A stretch of 64,000 bases of DNA from Nguyenibacter vanlangensis (GTDB taxonomy: Bacteria; Pseudomonadota; Alphaproteobacteria; Acetobacterales; Acetobacteraceae): assembly GCF_038719015.1 (NCBI RefSeq), contig NZ_CP152276.1:248001-312000 (forward strand), read 5' to 3'. Position numbers and translations under genes: made by a program. The notes under the pieces were generated by a model. It did no database searches and was not told where the DNA came from. It saw nothing but the letters and a program-made list of their open reading frames with translations. Positions 44,812 through 53,630 of this stretch are shown one piece after another (the stretch's first letter is position 1; the number at the start of each line of letters is the position of its first letter).

Positions 44812-45321
44812 ATGCGGCCCATCGTGATCTTCGGTGCCGGGGTGCGTCCCGACGGCACGCCGACCGCGACCCTGCGCCATCGGGTGGCTGCCGCCGCGTC
44901 CTATGGCCTGGCGCGGCAATCGGTCCTGTTCATCCCGACCGGCGGCACGCCGGACGGCCGCCCGGCCGAGGCCGCGATCATGGCGGACCTGCTGCGCGCC
45001 GCCGGGGTGGCCGAGGCCGCGATCCTGCGCGAGGAAACCGCGGGCGATACGCTGGACTCGGTTCTGGCCGTATCGGCCATGCTGCGGCGGATGGGACATC
45101 ATGGCCCGGTCGCGGTGGCGAGCAGCGCCTATCACCTGCCGCGCTGCCTGGCGCTGATGCGGCTGGCGGGCTGGAAGGTGGTGCGGGTGCCCCCGCCCGA
45201 CGTGCCGGCGTCGCGGCGCTTCGCTCGGCGCTGGTACTGGCGGCTGCGGGAAATTCCGGCCGTGCCGTGGGACCTGCTTCTGCTGGCCCGCCGACGCAGG
45301 GGCGGCGGCGCGGGCGATTGA
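44812..45321 (+). CDS. YdcF family protein (DUF218)
   Basis: 169 residues of the DUF218/YdcF fold. Typical segments are IVIFGAGVRPDGTPTATLRH, LFIPTGG, AAIMADLLRAAGV, EETAGDTLDSV and ASSAYHLPRCLALMRLAGWK, a set of polar residues that form a SAM- or nucleotide-like pocket; SanA and YdcF are distant relatives with envelope-linked roles. Unlike many relatives it lacks N-terminal membrane helices. The start at 44812 follows the previous gene by 25 bp. Confidence 0.75.
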   Translation: MRPIVIFGAGVRPDGTPTATLRHRVAAAASYGLARQSVLFIPTGGTPDGRPAEAAIMADLLRAAGVAEAAILREETAGDTLDSVLAVSAMLRRMGHHGPVAVASSAYHLPRCLALMRLAGWKVVRVPPPDVPASRRFARRWYWRLREIPAVPWDLLLLARRRRGGGAGD

Positions 45322-45383
45322 CAGCGGCGGCGCGCTGCCGCCATGTCGCCCGGCATAGGAATCATCTGGATGGCGAGGACGCG

Positions 45384-46355
45384 ATGCCTGTTCATGCTTT
45401 TATCTTCCCCGGTCAGGGCAGCCAGTCCGTCGGAATGGGCAGCGAACTGGCGGCGGCCTTCGCGCCGGCCCGCGAAGTCTTCGAGGAAGTCGACGACGCG
45501 CTGGATCAGAAGCTGTCCGCGCTGATGTTCGGCGGGCCGATGGAGGACCTGACCCACACCGAAAACACCCAGCCGGCGCTGATGGCGGTGTCGCTGGCCG
45601 TGTTGCGCGTGCTGGAGAAGGAAGGCGGGCTGGAACTGAAGCGTACGGCGGCGCTGGTCGCGGGCCATTCGCTGGGCGAATATTCGGCGCTGGCGGCGGC
45701 CGGCGCGTTCGGCATCGCGCAGACGGCGCGGCTGCTGCGGCTGCGGGGCAGCGCGATGCAGAAGGCCGTGCCGGCGGGCGAGGGGGGGATGGCCGCCCTG
45801 ATCGGCGTCGATCTGGACCTGGCGCGGGAGATCTGCGCGGAAGCCGCGATCCTGCGCGCCGAGGGCCAGCCGGACGTGCGCGAAACCATCGAGGTCGCCA
45901 ATGACAATGGCGGCGGTCAGATCGTCGTGTCCGGCCGCATCGGCGCAGTGGAGCGCGCGGTCGCGGCGGCGAAGGCGCGCGGGGTGAAGCGCGCCGTGAT
46001 GCTGCCGGTCTCCGCGCCCTTCCATTGCTCGCTGATGGCGCCGGCGGCCGATGCGATGGGCGAGGCGTTGGAACGGGCCGAGATCGCGCCGCCCGTGGTA
46101 CCGGTAATCGCCAATGTCTCGGCGGCGAAGGTGACCGATCCGCAGGCGATTCGCGACCTGCTGGTGCGTCAGGTCACCGGGACCGTGCGCTGGCGCGAGA
46201 GCGTGGAGGCGATGGCGGCGATGGGCGCCGACAGTTTCGTCGAGCTTGGAGCCGGGAAGGTGCTGTCCGGACTGGTGCGGCGGATCGTGCCTGATGCGGC
46301 TGCCCGTTCGGTCGGAACGCCCGCCGATATCGAGGCGTTCCTGGCGACCCTGTGA
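45384..46355 (+). CDS. fabD: Malonyl-CoA:ACP transacylase
   Basis: 323 residues; loads malonate onto ACP for fatty acid synthesis. Nucleophile Ser96 is in GHSLGEYSA, the partner His is in SAPFHCSLM, and FPGQGSQSVGMG is the N-terminal oxyanion loop. First gene of the fabD-fabG-acpP-fabF-mltG block. Confidence 0.95.
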   Translation: MPVHAFIFPGQGSQSVGMGSELAAAFAPAREVFEEVDDALDQKLSALMFGGPMEDLTHTENTQPALMAVSLAVLRVLEKEGGLELKRTAALVAGHSLGEYSALAAAGAFGIAQTARLLRLRGSAMQKAVPAGEGGMAALIGVDLDLAREICAEAAILRAEGQPDVRETIEVANDNGGGQIVVSGRIGAVERAVAAAKARGVKRAVMLPVSAPFHCSLMAPAADAMGEALERAEIAPPVVPVIANVSAAKVTDPQAIRDLLVRQVTGTVRWRESVEAMAAMGADSFVELGAGKVLSGLVRRIVPDAAARSVGTPADIEAFLATL

Positions 46356-46437
46356 CGGAGCGGCCATGTGACGAGACGGAATGACGGATCGAGAGAATGA
46401 TGGGCGAGAGAACGACGGACGGGGAGTGGATGGGCTG

Positions 46438-47187
46438 ATGTTCAGTTTGGATGGCAAGACCGCGCTGGTCACGGGAGCATCGGGGGGAATCGGCGCGGCG
46501 ATCGCGCGGGCCCTGCATGCCCAGGGGGCGCGCGTCGTCCTGTCCGGCACGCGGGAGACGGTGCTGAACGGGGTCGCATCCGAGATCGCGCCCGATGGCG
46601 AGCGGGTGCATGTCTGCGTGGCCGACCTGTCCGACCCGGCGGCGTCCGACGCGCTGGTCGCCGCCGCGGAAACGGCGGCGGGCGCGCCGCTGGACATCCT
46701 GGTCAACAATGCGGGGCTGACCCGCGACGGACTGGCGATTCGTATGAAGGACGAGGACTGGAACCGGGTGCTGGAGGTCGACCTGGCTGCGCCCTTCCGC
46801 CTGTGCCGCGCCGCGCTGAAGGGCATGCTGCGCCGGCGCGCCGGCCGCATCGTCAGCATCGCCTCGATCGTCGGGGTGACGGGCAATGCGGGGCAGGCCA
46901 ATTATTCGGCGGCCAAGGCCGGCATGATCGGCATGAGCAAGTCTCTGGCGCAGGAAGTCGGCTCGCGCGGGGTGACGGTCAATGTCGTGGCGCCCGGTTT
47001 CGTGCAGACCGCGATGACCGACGTGCTGCCCGAGGCGCAGCGCGAGAAGCTGCTGGGCGGCATCCCGCTGGGCCGGATGGGCCGGCCCGAGGATATCGCC
47101 GCCGCCGTGGTCTATCTGGTCTCGGACGAGGCGGGCTGGATCACCGGGGCGACGCTGAACGTCAATGGCGGGATGGCGATGCCGTAG
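46438..47187 (+). CDS. fabG: 3-oxoacyl-ACP reductase
   Basis: 249-residue short-chain dehydrogenase. The cofactor motif is TGASGGIG (13-20), NNAG is at 90-93 and the catalytic Tyr156 and Lys160 are in NYSAAKAG. It reduces 3-oxoacyl-ACP with NADPH. The ATG at 46438 is preferred; an in-frame ATG at 46381 would add 19 residues containing a RENDG-RENDG duplication unlike the family. About 290 bp separate it from acpP and hold that gene's promoter. Confidence 0.94.
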   Translation: MFSLDGKTALVTGASGGIGAAIARALHAQGARVVLSGTRETVLNGVASEIAPDGERVHVCVADLSDPAASDALVAAAETAAGAPLDILVNNAGLTRDGLAIRMKDEDWNRVLEVDLAAPFRLCRAALKGMLRRRAGRIVSIASIVGVTGNAGQANYSAAKAGMIGMSKSLAQEVGSRGVTVNVVAPGFVQTAMTDVLPEAQREKLLGGIPLGRMGRPEDIAAAVVYLVSDEAGWITGATLNVNGGMAMP

Positions 47188-47329
47188 GGCGCCGCGGGAT
47201 GGGATCGCGATTGATTCCGCCCGACCGATTCCGCTGGACGAGGCGGGGGATATCGCGGAAAACGGGGTGATTTTGTCGGATTCGTTCCGGTGCCGCGGCG
47301 CGGATTGTGGCGGAAACACGATCCCTGCC

Positions 47330-47358
47330 TTGGCGACGACCGAGGAACCGTGCTAATC
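47330..47358 (+). promoter_or_regulatory. Candidate promoter of acpP
   Basis: TTGGCG (47330-47335), 17-bp spacer, CTAATC (47353-47358), within the 294-bp gap between fabG and acpP where no gene is seen. A separate acpP promoter is expected since ACP is needed in excess. Confidence 0.4.
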
Positions 47359-47481
47359 CGCCGCTGCTTCGTCCGAGGCGGGCTGGACGCGTTCTCGCGG
47401 CTCCGGTTTGCGGGACGTCAGACAGGACGAATGATTTTCGAACCGCCCGTATCTCATGGGGCACACAGGAAGCGAAGACAG

Positions 47482-47721
47482 ATGAGCGAAATCGCCGACA
47501 AGGTTAAGAAGATTGTGGTCGAGCACCTCGGGGTCGAGGAAAGCAAGGTCACCCCGGAGGCCTCCTTCATCGACGACCTCGGCGCCGACAGCCTGGACAC
47601 GGTCGAGCTGGTGATGGCCTTCGAAGAGGCGTTCAGCGTCGAGATTCCGGAAGATGCGGCCGAGAAGATCGCCACCGTGAAGGACGCGATCGACTATATC
47701 GAGAAGCAGAAGGCCGCCTGA
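47482..47721 (+). CDS. acpP: Acyl carrier protein
   Basis: 79-residue acidic four-helix carrier of fatty acid synthesis. The phosphopantetheine attachment Ser37 is in [18 protein letters not shown] upstream supports ATG 47482. It is the housekeeping ACP; a second, divergent ACP adjoins serine palmitoyltransferase at the right end of the window. An 11-bp direct repeat TCGGCATCGCC follows the stop. Confidence 0.96.
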   Translation: MSEIADKVKKIVVEHLGVEESKVTPEASFIDDLGADSLDTVELVMAFEEAFSVEIPEDAAEKIATVKDAIDYIEKQKAA

Positions 47722-47784
47722 ATTCGGCATCGCCAATCGGCATCGCCGGATAATCGGTTTTCGTCATCTAGGGAGCAGAGCGGG

Positions 47785-49071
47785 TTGGTACAGTCTACCG
47801 GAGTGGCGTCGGGAGCCCGTCGCGTTGTTGTCACCGGTATGGGCATTGTCAGCCCGCTCGGGCTTGGGCTCGAACATAACTGGTCGCGCCTGATCGCCGG
47901 GGAAAACGGTTTTGGCCGGATCACCTCGTTCGACCCGTCCGACCTGCCCGCCCAGGTGGCGGGCGAGGTTCCTGCCGGACCGACCGACAGCGGTGGCCTG
48001 ACCTTGTCCGACTGGGTGTCGGTCAAGGACCAGAAGAAGATGGACCGGTTCATCCATCTTGGCCTGGTGGCGGCGACCGAGGCGGTGGAGGATTCGGGCT
48101 GGACGCCGGAATCCGAAGAAGAGCGTTGCCGGACCGGGGTGATGATCGGCTCAGGCATCGGCGGCCTGCAGACGATCTATGACGCATCGATCACGGTTCA
48201 TGAAGGACGCGCGCGGCGCCTGTCGCCCTTCTTCATTCCGTCGGCGCTGATCAACCTGGTTTCGGGCCACGTCTCCATCAAATACGGCTTCAAGGGACCG
48301 AATCACTCGGTGGTCACCGCCTGCGCCACGGGCGTGCACGCGATCGGCGATGCGTCGCGCCTGATCATGCTGGGCGACGCCGACGTCATGATCGCCGGTG
48401 GCGCCGAGGCCGCGGTGTGTCCGCTGGGGATCGCCGGATTCTGTTCGGCCCGCGCGCTGTCGACCAGTTTCAACGACACTCCCGAAAGGGCCTCGCGCCC
48501 GTGGGATCGTGATCGTGACGGGTTCGTGATGGGCGAGGGCGCGGGTATCGTGGTGCTGGAAGAATACGAGCACGCCAAGGCCCGTGGCGCGAAGATCTAT
48601 GGCGAGATCGTCGGGTACGGCCTGTCGGGCGACGCCCATCACATCACGTCGCCCGCCGAGGGGCATGAAGGTGCGTATCGCGCCATGCAGGCGGCGGTGC
48701 GCAATGCCGGCATCGACGTGACCGATATCGGCTACGTCAACGCCCATGGCACCTCGACCATGGCCGACGATCTGGAGTTGCATGCGGTCGAACGCCTGTT
48801 CGGCGATCATGCCGGCGCGCTGGCCATGTCCTCGACCAAGTCTGCCATCGGCCATCTGCTTGGGGCGGCCGGCGCGGTCGAGGCGATCTTCTCGATGCTG
48901 GCGATCCGCGACAATGTCGCGCCGCCGACGCTGAACCTGGACAACCCGTCCCGCGAGAGCGTCATCGACCGGGTTGCGCATGAGGCTCAGCGCCGCAAGA
49001 TCGACATCGCCTTGTCCAACAGCTTCGGCTTCGGCGGCACCAACGCCAGCGTCATCATGCGCCGCGTCTGA
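47785..49071 (+). CDS. fabF: 3-oxoacyl-ACP synthase II
   Basis: 428 residues; condensing enzyme of fatty acid elongation. The triad is Cys180 (TACATGVHAIGDA), His in NAHGTSTM and His in AIGHLLGAAGAVE. The TTG at 47785 is the annotated start with GGGAG upstream; a GTG at 47803 (VASGARRVVVTG) is an alternative. A strong terminator follows. Confidence 0.95.
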   Translation: MVQSTGVASGARRVVVTGMGIVSPLGLGLEHNWSRLIAGENGFGRITSFDPSDLPAQVAGEVPAGPTDSGGLTLSDWVSVKDQKKMDRFIHLGLVAATEAVEDSGWTPESEEERCRTGVMIGSGIGGLQTIYDASITVHEGRARRLSPFFIPSALINLVSGHVSIKYGFKGPNHSVVTACATGVHAIGDASRLIMLGDADVMIAGGAEAAVCPLGIAGFCSARALSTSFNDTPERASRPWDRDRDGFVMGEGAGIVVLEEYEHAKARGAKIYGEIVGYGLSGDAHHITSPAEGHEGAYRAMQAAVRNAGIDVTDIGYVNAHGTSTMADDLELHAVERLFGDHAGALAMSSTKSAIGHLLGAAGAVEAIFSMLAIRDNVAPPTLNLDNPSRESVIDRVAHEAQRRKIDIALSNSFGFGGTNASVIMRRV

Positions 49072-49117
49072 GGACGCTGCCCGAGCGGCTTGCCGGGCGG
49101 CCAGTCAGCTTTTTCTG

Positions 49118-49156
49118 ATGGGGCGCGTGATTGGGTGAACCGGTCACGCGCCCCAT
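49118..49156 (+). terminator. Rho-independent terminator after fabF
   Basis: ATGGGGCGCGTGA pairs with TCACGCGCCCCAT (13 bp, loop of 13 nt), followed by TTCTTTTGCT. It would end the fab operon before mltG. Confidence 0.75.
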
Positions 49157-49223
49157 TTCTTTTGCTCCATCGCCTTTGCAGCGCGGCATGGCCGCGCGAT
49201 GCGATCTTGCCCGGATATGCAGG

Positions 49224-50216
49224 ATGGTCAGACGCCTTGTCACCCTGATGGCAGTGTTGTTGATGCTGGCGGCCGGTGCCGGCATCGGTGTCGCCGGCTG
49301 GGGCTGGTGGGCCTATCGCGCGCCTGGCCCGGCGGCGGAGGCCCGTGCGGTGGTGGTGCCGCGCGGCGGGATCGGCAGCACGATCGCCGCCTTGCAGCAG
49401 GCCGGCGTGCTGGCCGGCGGCCAGGCTCGGGCGCTGCTGTTTCGCGCCGCGGTTCATCTGACGCGCCGCGACGGCGTGCTGCATGCGGCGGAACTGGAAT
49501 TTCCGGCCCATGGGTCGATGGCCGACGTGCTGTCCGTGCTGCGCCATGCGCATCCGGTCCTGCATTGGGTGACGGTGCCCGAAGGGCTGTCGTCACAGCA
49601 GGTCGCCGATATCCTCGATCGCGCGCCGGTACTCAGCGGCGCCTTGCCGACGCTGACCGAGGGCGGAATCCTGCCGCAGACCTATGATTACGAATGGGGC
49701 ACGCCGCGCGCGGCACTGCTGGCCCGGATGCGTTCGGCGATGAATGCCGCGCTGGATACCGTTTGGCGAGACCGGGAGGTCGTGGCCGAAATCCCCGATC
49801 GCCGGACGCTGCTGATCCTGGCCTCGATGGTCGAGCGGGAAACCGCCATCCCGGCGGAACGCAGGATGGTGGCCCGTGTCTTCATCAACCGGCTGCGGCA
49901 GGGGATGCGCCTGCAATCCGATCCTACGGTGGTGTACGGCATCAATCGCGGGGCGGGGCCGCTGGGACATGCGCTGACGCGGGCCGAACTGGAAACGCCC
50001 AGCGCCTATAACACCTACACGCTGCCCGGCCTGCCGGCGGGGCCGATCTGTTCGCCGGGGCTGGTGTCGCTTCAGGCCGTGGCGCACCCTGCCGGCGGCG
50101 ATGCGCTCTATTTCGTGGCGGACGGGAATGGCGGCCACATCTTCGCCGACAGCCTGGCGGATCATAACCGGAATGTCGCGGTCTATCGGGCGCACCGGCA
50201 GGGCATGCCCCGCTGA
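49224..50216 (+). CDS. mltG: Endolytic murein transglycosylase
   Basis: 330 residues with one N-terminal membrane helix (LVTLMAVLLMLAAGAGIGV) and a YceG/MltG domain. It cleaves nascent peptidoglycan strands at the membrane. The catalytic Glu is in LASMVERETAI; other marks are QSDPTVVYGI, SAYNTYTLPGLPAGPI and the ending DALYFVADGNGGHIFA. ATG 49224 is chosen because it precedes the membrane helix and has AGGA just before it; an upstream in-frame ATG overlaps the fabF terminator. The position after fabF is conserved in alphaproteobacteria. Confidence 0.92.
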   Translation: MVRRLVTLMAVLLMLAAGAGIGVAGWGWWAYRAPGPAAEARAVVVPRGGIGSTIAALQQAGVLAGGQARALLFRAAVHLTRRDGVLHAAELEFPAHGSMADVLSVLRHAHPVLHWVTVPEGLSSQQVADILDRAPVLSGALPTLTEGGILPQTYDYEWGTPRAALLARMRSAMNAALDTVWRDREVVAEIPDRRTLLILASMVERETAIPAERRMVARVFINRLRQGMRLQSDPTVVYGINRGAGPLGHALTRAELETPSAYNTYTLPGLPAGPICSPGLVSLQAVAHPAGGDALYFVADGNGGHIFADSLADHNRNVAVYRAHRQGMPR

Positions 50217-50228
50217 GGCGCGTCTTTA

Positions 50229-50256
50229 CCCGTTCAAACGATTCCGTTTGAACGGG
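50229..50256 (+). terminator. Rho-independent terminator after mltG
   Basis: CCCGTTCAAAC pairs perfectly with GTTTGAACGGG (11 bp, loop GATTCC), followed by GTCTATATTATTTT. Confidence 0.8.
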
Positions 50257-50287
50257 GTCTATATTATTTTAGTGGCCTGCTGATCCG

Positions 50288-50309
50288 AGAAATTCTCACA
50301 AGAATTTCT
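50288..50309 (-). terminator. Hairpin that was the SYLF-gene terminator before the IS insertion
   Basis: AGAAATTCT-CACA-AGAATTTCT, a 9-bp stem. Without the IS it would lie 12 nt after the SYLF stop, convergent to the mltG terminator; the IS now separates it from that gene. Confidence 0.5.
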
Positions 50310-50323
50310 TGGGCAGGGCACTA

Positions 50324-50339
50324 GGGTCTGTGGGGATTT
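50324..50339 (+). repeat. Left inverted repeat of the IS
   Basis: GGGTCTGTGGGGATTT, identical to the reverse complement of the right end. Confidence 0.93.
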
Positions 50340-50378
50340 GGGATTCCTATTTTAGCGGAGATGTGATTCACCCACTGG

Positions 50379-51130
50379 ATGGATCGCTTAGTACTGACCG
50401 ATGCCCCATGGGCGAAGATAGAACCGCATTGCCTGGGTAAGCTGTCTGATCCCGGACGCAGTGGCCGCGACAACCGGCTATTCATTGAGGCGGTTCTTTG
50501 GATTGTCCGAACAGGCAGCCCATGGCGGGACCTTCCTGCCACATTCGGCAACTGGAATACGGCATTCCGCCGGTTTCGTGATTGGCGCGAAGCTGATGTT
50601 TTCAAGCGGATTTTTGATGCCTTGTCGGGAGACCCCGACATGGAATACGCCATGGTTGATGCCACTATCGTCAAGGTCCACCGGCACGGCCAAGGCGCAA
50701 AAGGGGGACTCAGAGCCAGGCCATTGGTCGTTCCAAAGGCGGGATGACGACCAAGATCCTGGCCCTGACCGATGCCTTGGGTAACCTTGTTCGCTTCAAA
50801 CTGCTACCGGGGAACCGCTACGACACGATCGGCGTCGCCCCTTTGATCGATGGCATCAACTTCGAAGCCCTGCTGGGCGACAAGGCCTTTGATGCCAACT
50901 GGATCATCGAAGAACTCGACCAGCGAGGCGCGAAAGTCGTCATCTCACAACGGTCACAGCGCAAGAACCCGCGCGCCATTGACGAAGAGATATACAAATG
51001 GCGTCACCTGATCGAGAACTTCTTCTGCAAACTCAAGGAGTTCAAGCGCATCGCCATGCGAGCCTGCAAAACCGACCGGAGCTTCGAGGCGATGATATAT
51101 CTCGCCGCAGGTGTCATCAACTCACGCTAA
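50379..51130 (+). CDS. IS5-family DDE transposase, two frames joined by probable -1 frameshift
   Basis: Frame A (50379-50747, 122 residues) has the N-terminal part and the first catalytic Asp94 (YAMVDATIVKVHRHG). Frame B (from about 50705 to 51130) has the second Asp (LLGDKAFD) and the Glu/Lys motif (WRHLIENFFCKLKEFKRIA). Slipping back one base at AAAAGGGGG (50699-50707) joins them as GAKGGTQSQAIGRSKGG, the unbroken sequence seen in intact members of the group, so this is likely programmed frameshifting and not decay. The stop codon overlaps the right inverted repeat. Confidence 0.88.
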
Positions 51131-51144
51131 ATCCCCACAGACCC
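51129..51144 (-). repeat. Right inverted repeat of the IS
   Basis: AAATCCCCACAGACCC on the plus strand; perfect partner of the left repeat. The transposase stop TAA ends within it and the SYLF stop codon takes its last base. Confidence 0.93.
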
Positions 51145-52022
51145 TAGCGCGGTGCGCCCAGGGGCTGGCTGCTGACGGTGCCGGTGGGTGCCGGGGCGAC
51201 TTGCATCGGCTCGGCGCCCTGCGGGCCATAGGATTGGGCGCCATAGGCGGCCGACGCGCCCATGGAGGATTGCCCATAGGCTCGCGCTCCCAGGCCGGGC
51301 TGATAGGCGGCGCCGCCCGACGCCGTGGCCTGGGCCTCGCTGAGCGCGCTGCGCAGCGGATCGGCCCCGGGATTGTTGACCCGCATCGAGATCACGATGT
51401 CTTCCGGCCCGACGATCTGGCTGTAATAGGCCCGGTTGGCGCCGCTGTTGACCGACAATTTCGACCCGCCAAGCGCCGCGCCGGCGAACAGGCCCTTGGA
51501 TTTCTGCAACGCCATGATGTCGGTGTTGCTCTCTCCGGCCGTGCCGCTTTCGATCCCCGAGCCCATGGTGGCGAAGGATGCCGACGCGTCAGCCCCCAAC
51601 TGGAATTGATTGTCCAGCAATGCCTGAAGGCCGCGATCGGTCATGATGAAGAAGATGACCTCGGAATCCTGCATGCCGAGCTGGATGCCGATATTGGCCG
51701 AGCTGAGCGTATAGAAGGCCGGGTCGGACCATGAGCCGCGCGCGTCGCGCGACAGCAGCACGCAGCCGCCGCCCGAGCCGCCGATGCCGATCGACATGCG
51801 GAAGATCGACGGACAGACCATGACCGCTCGGGCGCGGACCATATAACGGGTGATCTTGCTGTCGGGTCGGGCACCGGCGAACATGTCGCGCACGGTCAGG
51901 GTCGCGCGGTCTATCAGGGATTGCTGCGACTCGCCGGCGGCAAGGGCCGGCGCCGAGGACAGCGCCAGGGACGCGGCCAGAAGGGCGGGCACCCCGCGGG
52001 AAAGACCGTTCGGCAAAGCCAT
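51144..52022 (-). CDS. Exported SYLF-domain (YSC84-like) lipid-binding protein
   Basis: 292 residues: signal peptide of about 29 residues (LLAASLALSSAPALAAG), then a SYLF/Ysc84 domain (MVRARAVMVCPSIFRMSIGI, GGGCVLLSRDARGSWSDPAFYTL, FFIMTDRGLQALL, NTDIMALQKSKGLFAG, LSVNSGANRAYYSQ) known to bind phosphoinositides in eukaryotes and membranes in bacteria. A Gly/Tyr/Pro-rich low-complexity tail follows. ATG 52022 has AGGAG upstream. The TAG stop is made of the TA target duplication and the terminal G of the IS, so the reading frame end is unchanged by the insertion. Confidence 0.82.
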   Translation of the reverse strand: MALPNGLSRGVPALLAASLALSSAPALAAGESQQSLIDRATLTVRDMFAGARPDSKITRYMVRARAVMVCPSIFRMSIGIGGSGGGCVLLSRDARGSWSDPAFYTLSSANIGIQLGMQDSEVIFFIMTDRGLQALLDNQFQLGADASASFATMGSGIESGTAGESNTDIMALQKSKGLFAGAALGGSKLSVNSGANRAYYSQIVGPEDIVISMRVNNPGADPLRSALSEAQATASGGAAYQPGLGARAYGQSSMGASAAYGAQSYGPQGAEPMQVAPAPTGTVSSQPLGAPR

Positions 52023-52121
52023 GCTGCGTGTACTCCTGGCCGGTGGCTGCTGCGGGGCGGACTGTGGCCGGTCCATCCCGGTTCCGATAGTGATGTTTTG
52101 TGTTCTAACCATGGCCGCCGG

Positions 52122-52910
52122 TCAGTCCAGCGATACCGCCAGGGCGGCGGACAGATCGTCGGCGATTCCCGGAGCGGCGGCAAGCAGCGTGGCGCCGCCC
52201 TCCAGCCCGCCGTCGCGCAGGAAGGGCGAGACCCGGGCCCCGGCTTCCTCCAGGATGGCGAGCGCTGCCGCGACGTCCCACAGATTGATGACCATTTCCA
52301 GATATCCGTCCAGCCGGCCGCAGGCGACATCGGCCAGGGCCAGCGCGCCGGACCCGCCGGAACGCGGCATGGCGCCGAGACGCAGGATGGCCGCGACCTT
52401 TTCCTCGAACACACCTTTGGGGACGCGGTTGCTCCATCCCATCTCGACCATGGCCGAGCGCGTATCCGTGACGGGCGAAGCCTTGATCGGCCGTCCGTTC
52501 AGGACGGCGCCGCGGCCGCGCACGGCAGTATAGACCTCGCCCAGCGCCGGGGCATGGATGATGCCCGCCACCGGCAGGTCGCCATCCAGCAGGCCCAGCG
52601 AGATGCACCAGCGATTGCGCCCGCGGGCGAAATTGGACGTGCCGTCGATCGGATCGACGACCCAGCGCAGGCGGCCGGTGCGGGTGCGGCCTTCTTCCTC
52701 GCCCTGGAAGCCGTCTTCAGGGAACAGGGCCCCGATCCGGGCGGAAATCAAGGCTTCTACGGCGCCATCGGCCTCGGTCAGCCAGTCCTGGGCGCTTTTC
52801 AGCGTGGCGGCCGGTCCGCCGGAAGGCGGGCGCATGGACATGGCGAGGTCGGCGGCATCGCCGACGATGGATCGGGCGGCTTCGAACCGGCACAGGATGG
52901 CGTCGGACAT
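52122..52910 (-). CDS. Inositol monophosphatase family protein (histidinol-phosphatase/IMPase-like)
   Basis: 262-residue Mg2+-dependent, Li+-sensitive phosphatase fold. Motifs: GEEEG (metal Glu), WVVDPIDGTSNFARG (Asp86, Asp89) and the C-terminal WDVAAALAILEEAGA. Members hydrolyse inositol phosphate, histidinol phosphate or 3'-phosphoadenosine phosphate; SGGSGALALADVACGRLDGY is typical of the HisN/IMPase side. The exact substrate cannot be fixed. An inositol link would be interesting next to the sphingolipid locus, but the neighbours in between do not support it directly. Confidence 0.78.
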   Translation of the reverse strand: MSDAILCRFEAARSIVGDAADLAMSMRPPSGGPAATLKSAQDWLTEADGAVEALISARIGALFPEDGFQGEEEGRTRTGRLRWVVDPIDGTSNFARGRNRWCISLGLLDGDLPVAGIIHAPALGEVYTAVRGRGAVLNGRPIKASPVTDTRSAMVEMGWSNRVPKGVFEEKVAAILRLGAMPRSGGSGALALADVACGRLDGYLEMVINLWDVAAALAILEEAGARVSPFLRDGGLEGGATLLAAAPGIADDLSAALAVSLD

Positions 52911-52996
52911 CGGGGGCCTCTCTTGGGGCGGGTGACAGATGTGCATGGCGCATATCGTGGCGCCTGTCAGCCCCGCCCGGGCTTGCAATGCGCCAC

Positions 52997-53512
52997 TCAT
53001 TCCACGCGGCGCGCCGCGCGCAGTGCGGCTGTGATCGCCGGGTCATTCAGCCGTGCGAGCCGCTCGGCGGCCTGCATGGCGAACAGATGGGTCAGTTTCC
53101 GCCGGCGCGCCGGCGCCAGCGTGTTCTGCGGCGCATCGCGCAGGATGGCAGATTCGGCGATCACCTCCAGCCCGGTCGGCAGCAGGCCGGTATCGGCGAC
53201 CATGATTCCCGCGGTCTCGGGCAGCAATGCCAGGGGAAATCCATGGTCGACCGCGAAGAAAAGCTGGTCGCTCCACTCTTGATAGGTTTCCCATTTGCCG
53301 TCGGCCAGGAAGTCGCGCGGACCGGATTTGATCTCGATGCATACAAGGCCATTGTCCGGACGCAAGGCCATGATGTCGGCGCGCCGCCCGTCCGGCAGAA
53401 CCAGCTCGTTCAGGGTGGCCCAGCCCAACTGGCCGCAAAGATGCAGGATGGCGCGGCGGATGGCGAACTGGTTTTCCGCAAGGTCGGTCGGCATGGCCGG
53501 GCAGGGTGCCAT
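52997..53512 (-). CDS. mmcB: MmcB family DNA repair protein
   Basis: 171-residue protein of the alphaproteobacterial MmcB (formerly DUF2 nuclease-like) family with a restriction-endonuclease-like fold: ELVLPDGRRADIMAL then VCIEIKSGPRDFLADGKWE, the D...ExK arrangement of such nucleases. In Caulobacter MmcB is an SOS-associated repair factor. Start at 53512 or at ATG 53494 cannot be decided. It stands alone on the minus strand, divergent from the next gene. Confidence 0.82.
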   Translation of the reverse strand: MAPCPAMPTDLAENQFAIRRAILHLCGQLGWATLNELVLPDGRRADIMALRPDNGLVCIEIKSGPRDFLADGKWETYQEWSDQLFFAVDHGFPLALLPETAGIMVADTGLLPTGLEVIAESAILRDAPQNTLAPARRRKLTHLFAMQAAERLARLNDPAITAALRAARRVE

Positions 53513-53630
53513 GATCGGGCGGCCCCGTCACGGCGGCCGTTTGCGATCGCCGCGGGATCGGGTAGGCGTGGACGAACCGGGGCGTGCCAGGGCGGGATGC
53601 CGGACAGACGAAAGGCGGGCGGAAGACGGT

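Larger units (their letters stand above)
50324..51144. mobile_element. IS5-family insertion sequence (IS427/IS1031-like group), 821 bp
   Basis: Complete element bounded by perfect 16-bp inverted repeats (GGGTCTGTGGGGATTT) at 50324-50339 and 51129-51144, and flanked by a TA duplication (50322-50323 and 51145-51146). Restoring the target gives CTAG, the YTAR-type site of this group. It carries a two-frame transposase. It lies between the convergent mltG and SYLF genes and disrupts neither. The ends match exactly, so the insertion looks recent. Confidence 0.93.
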
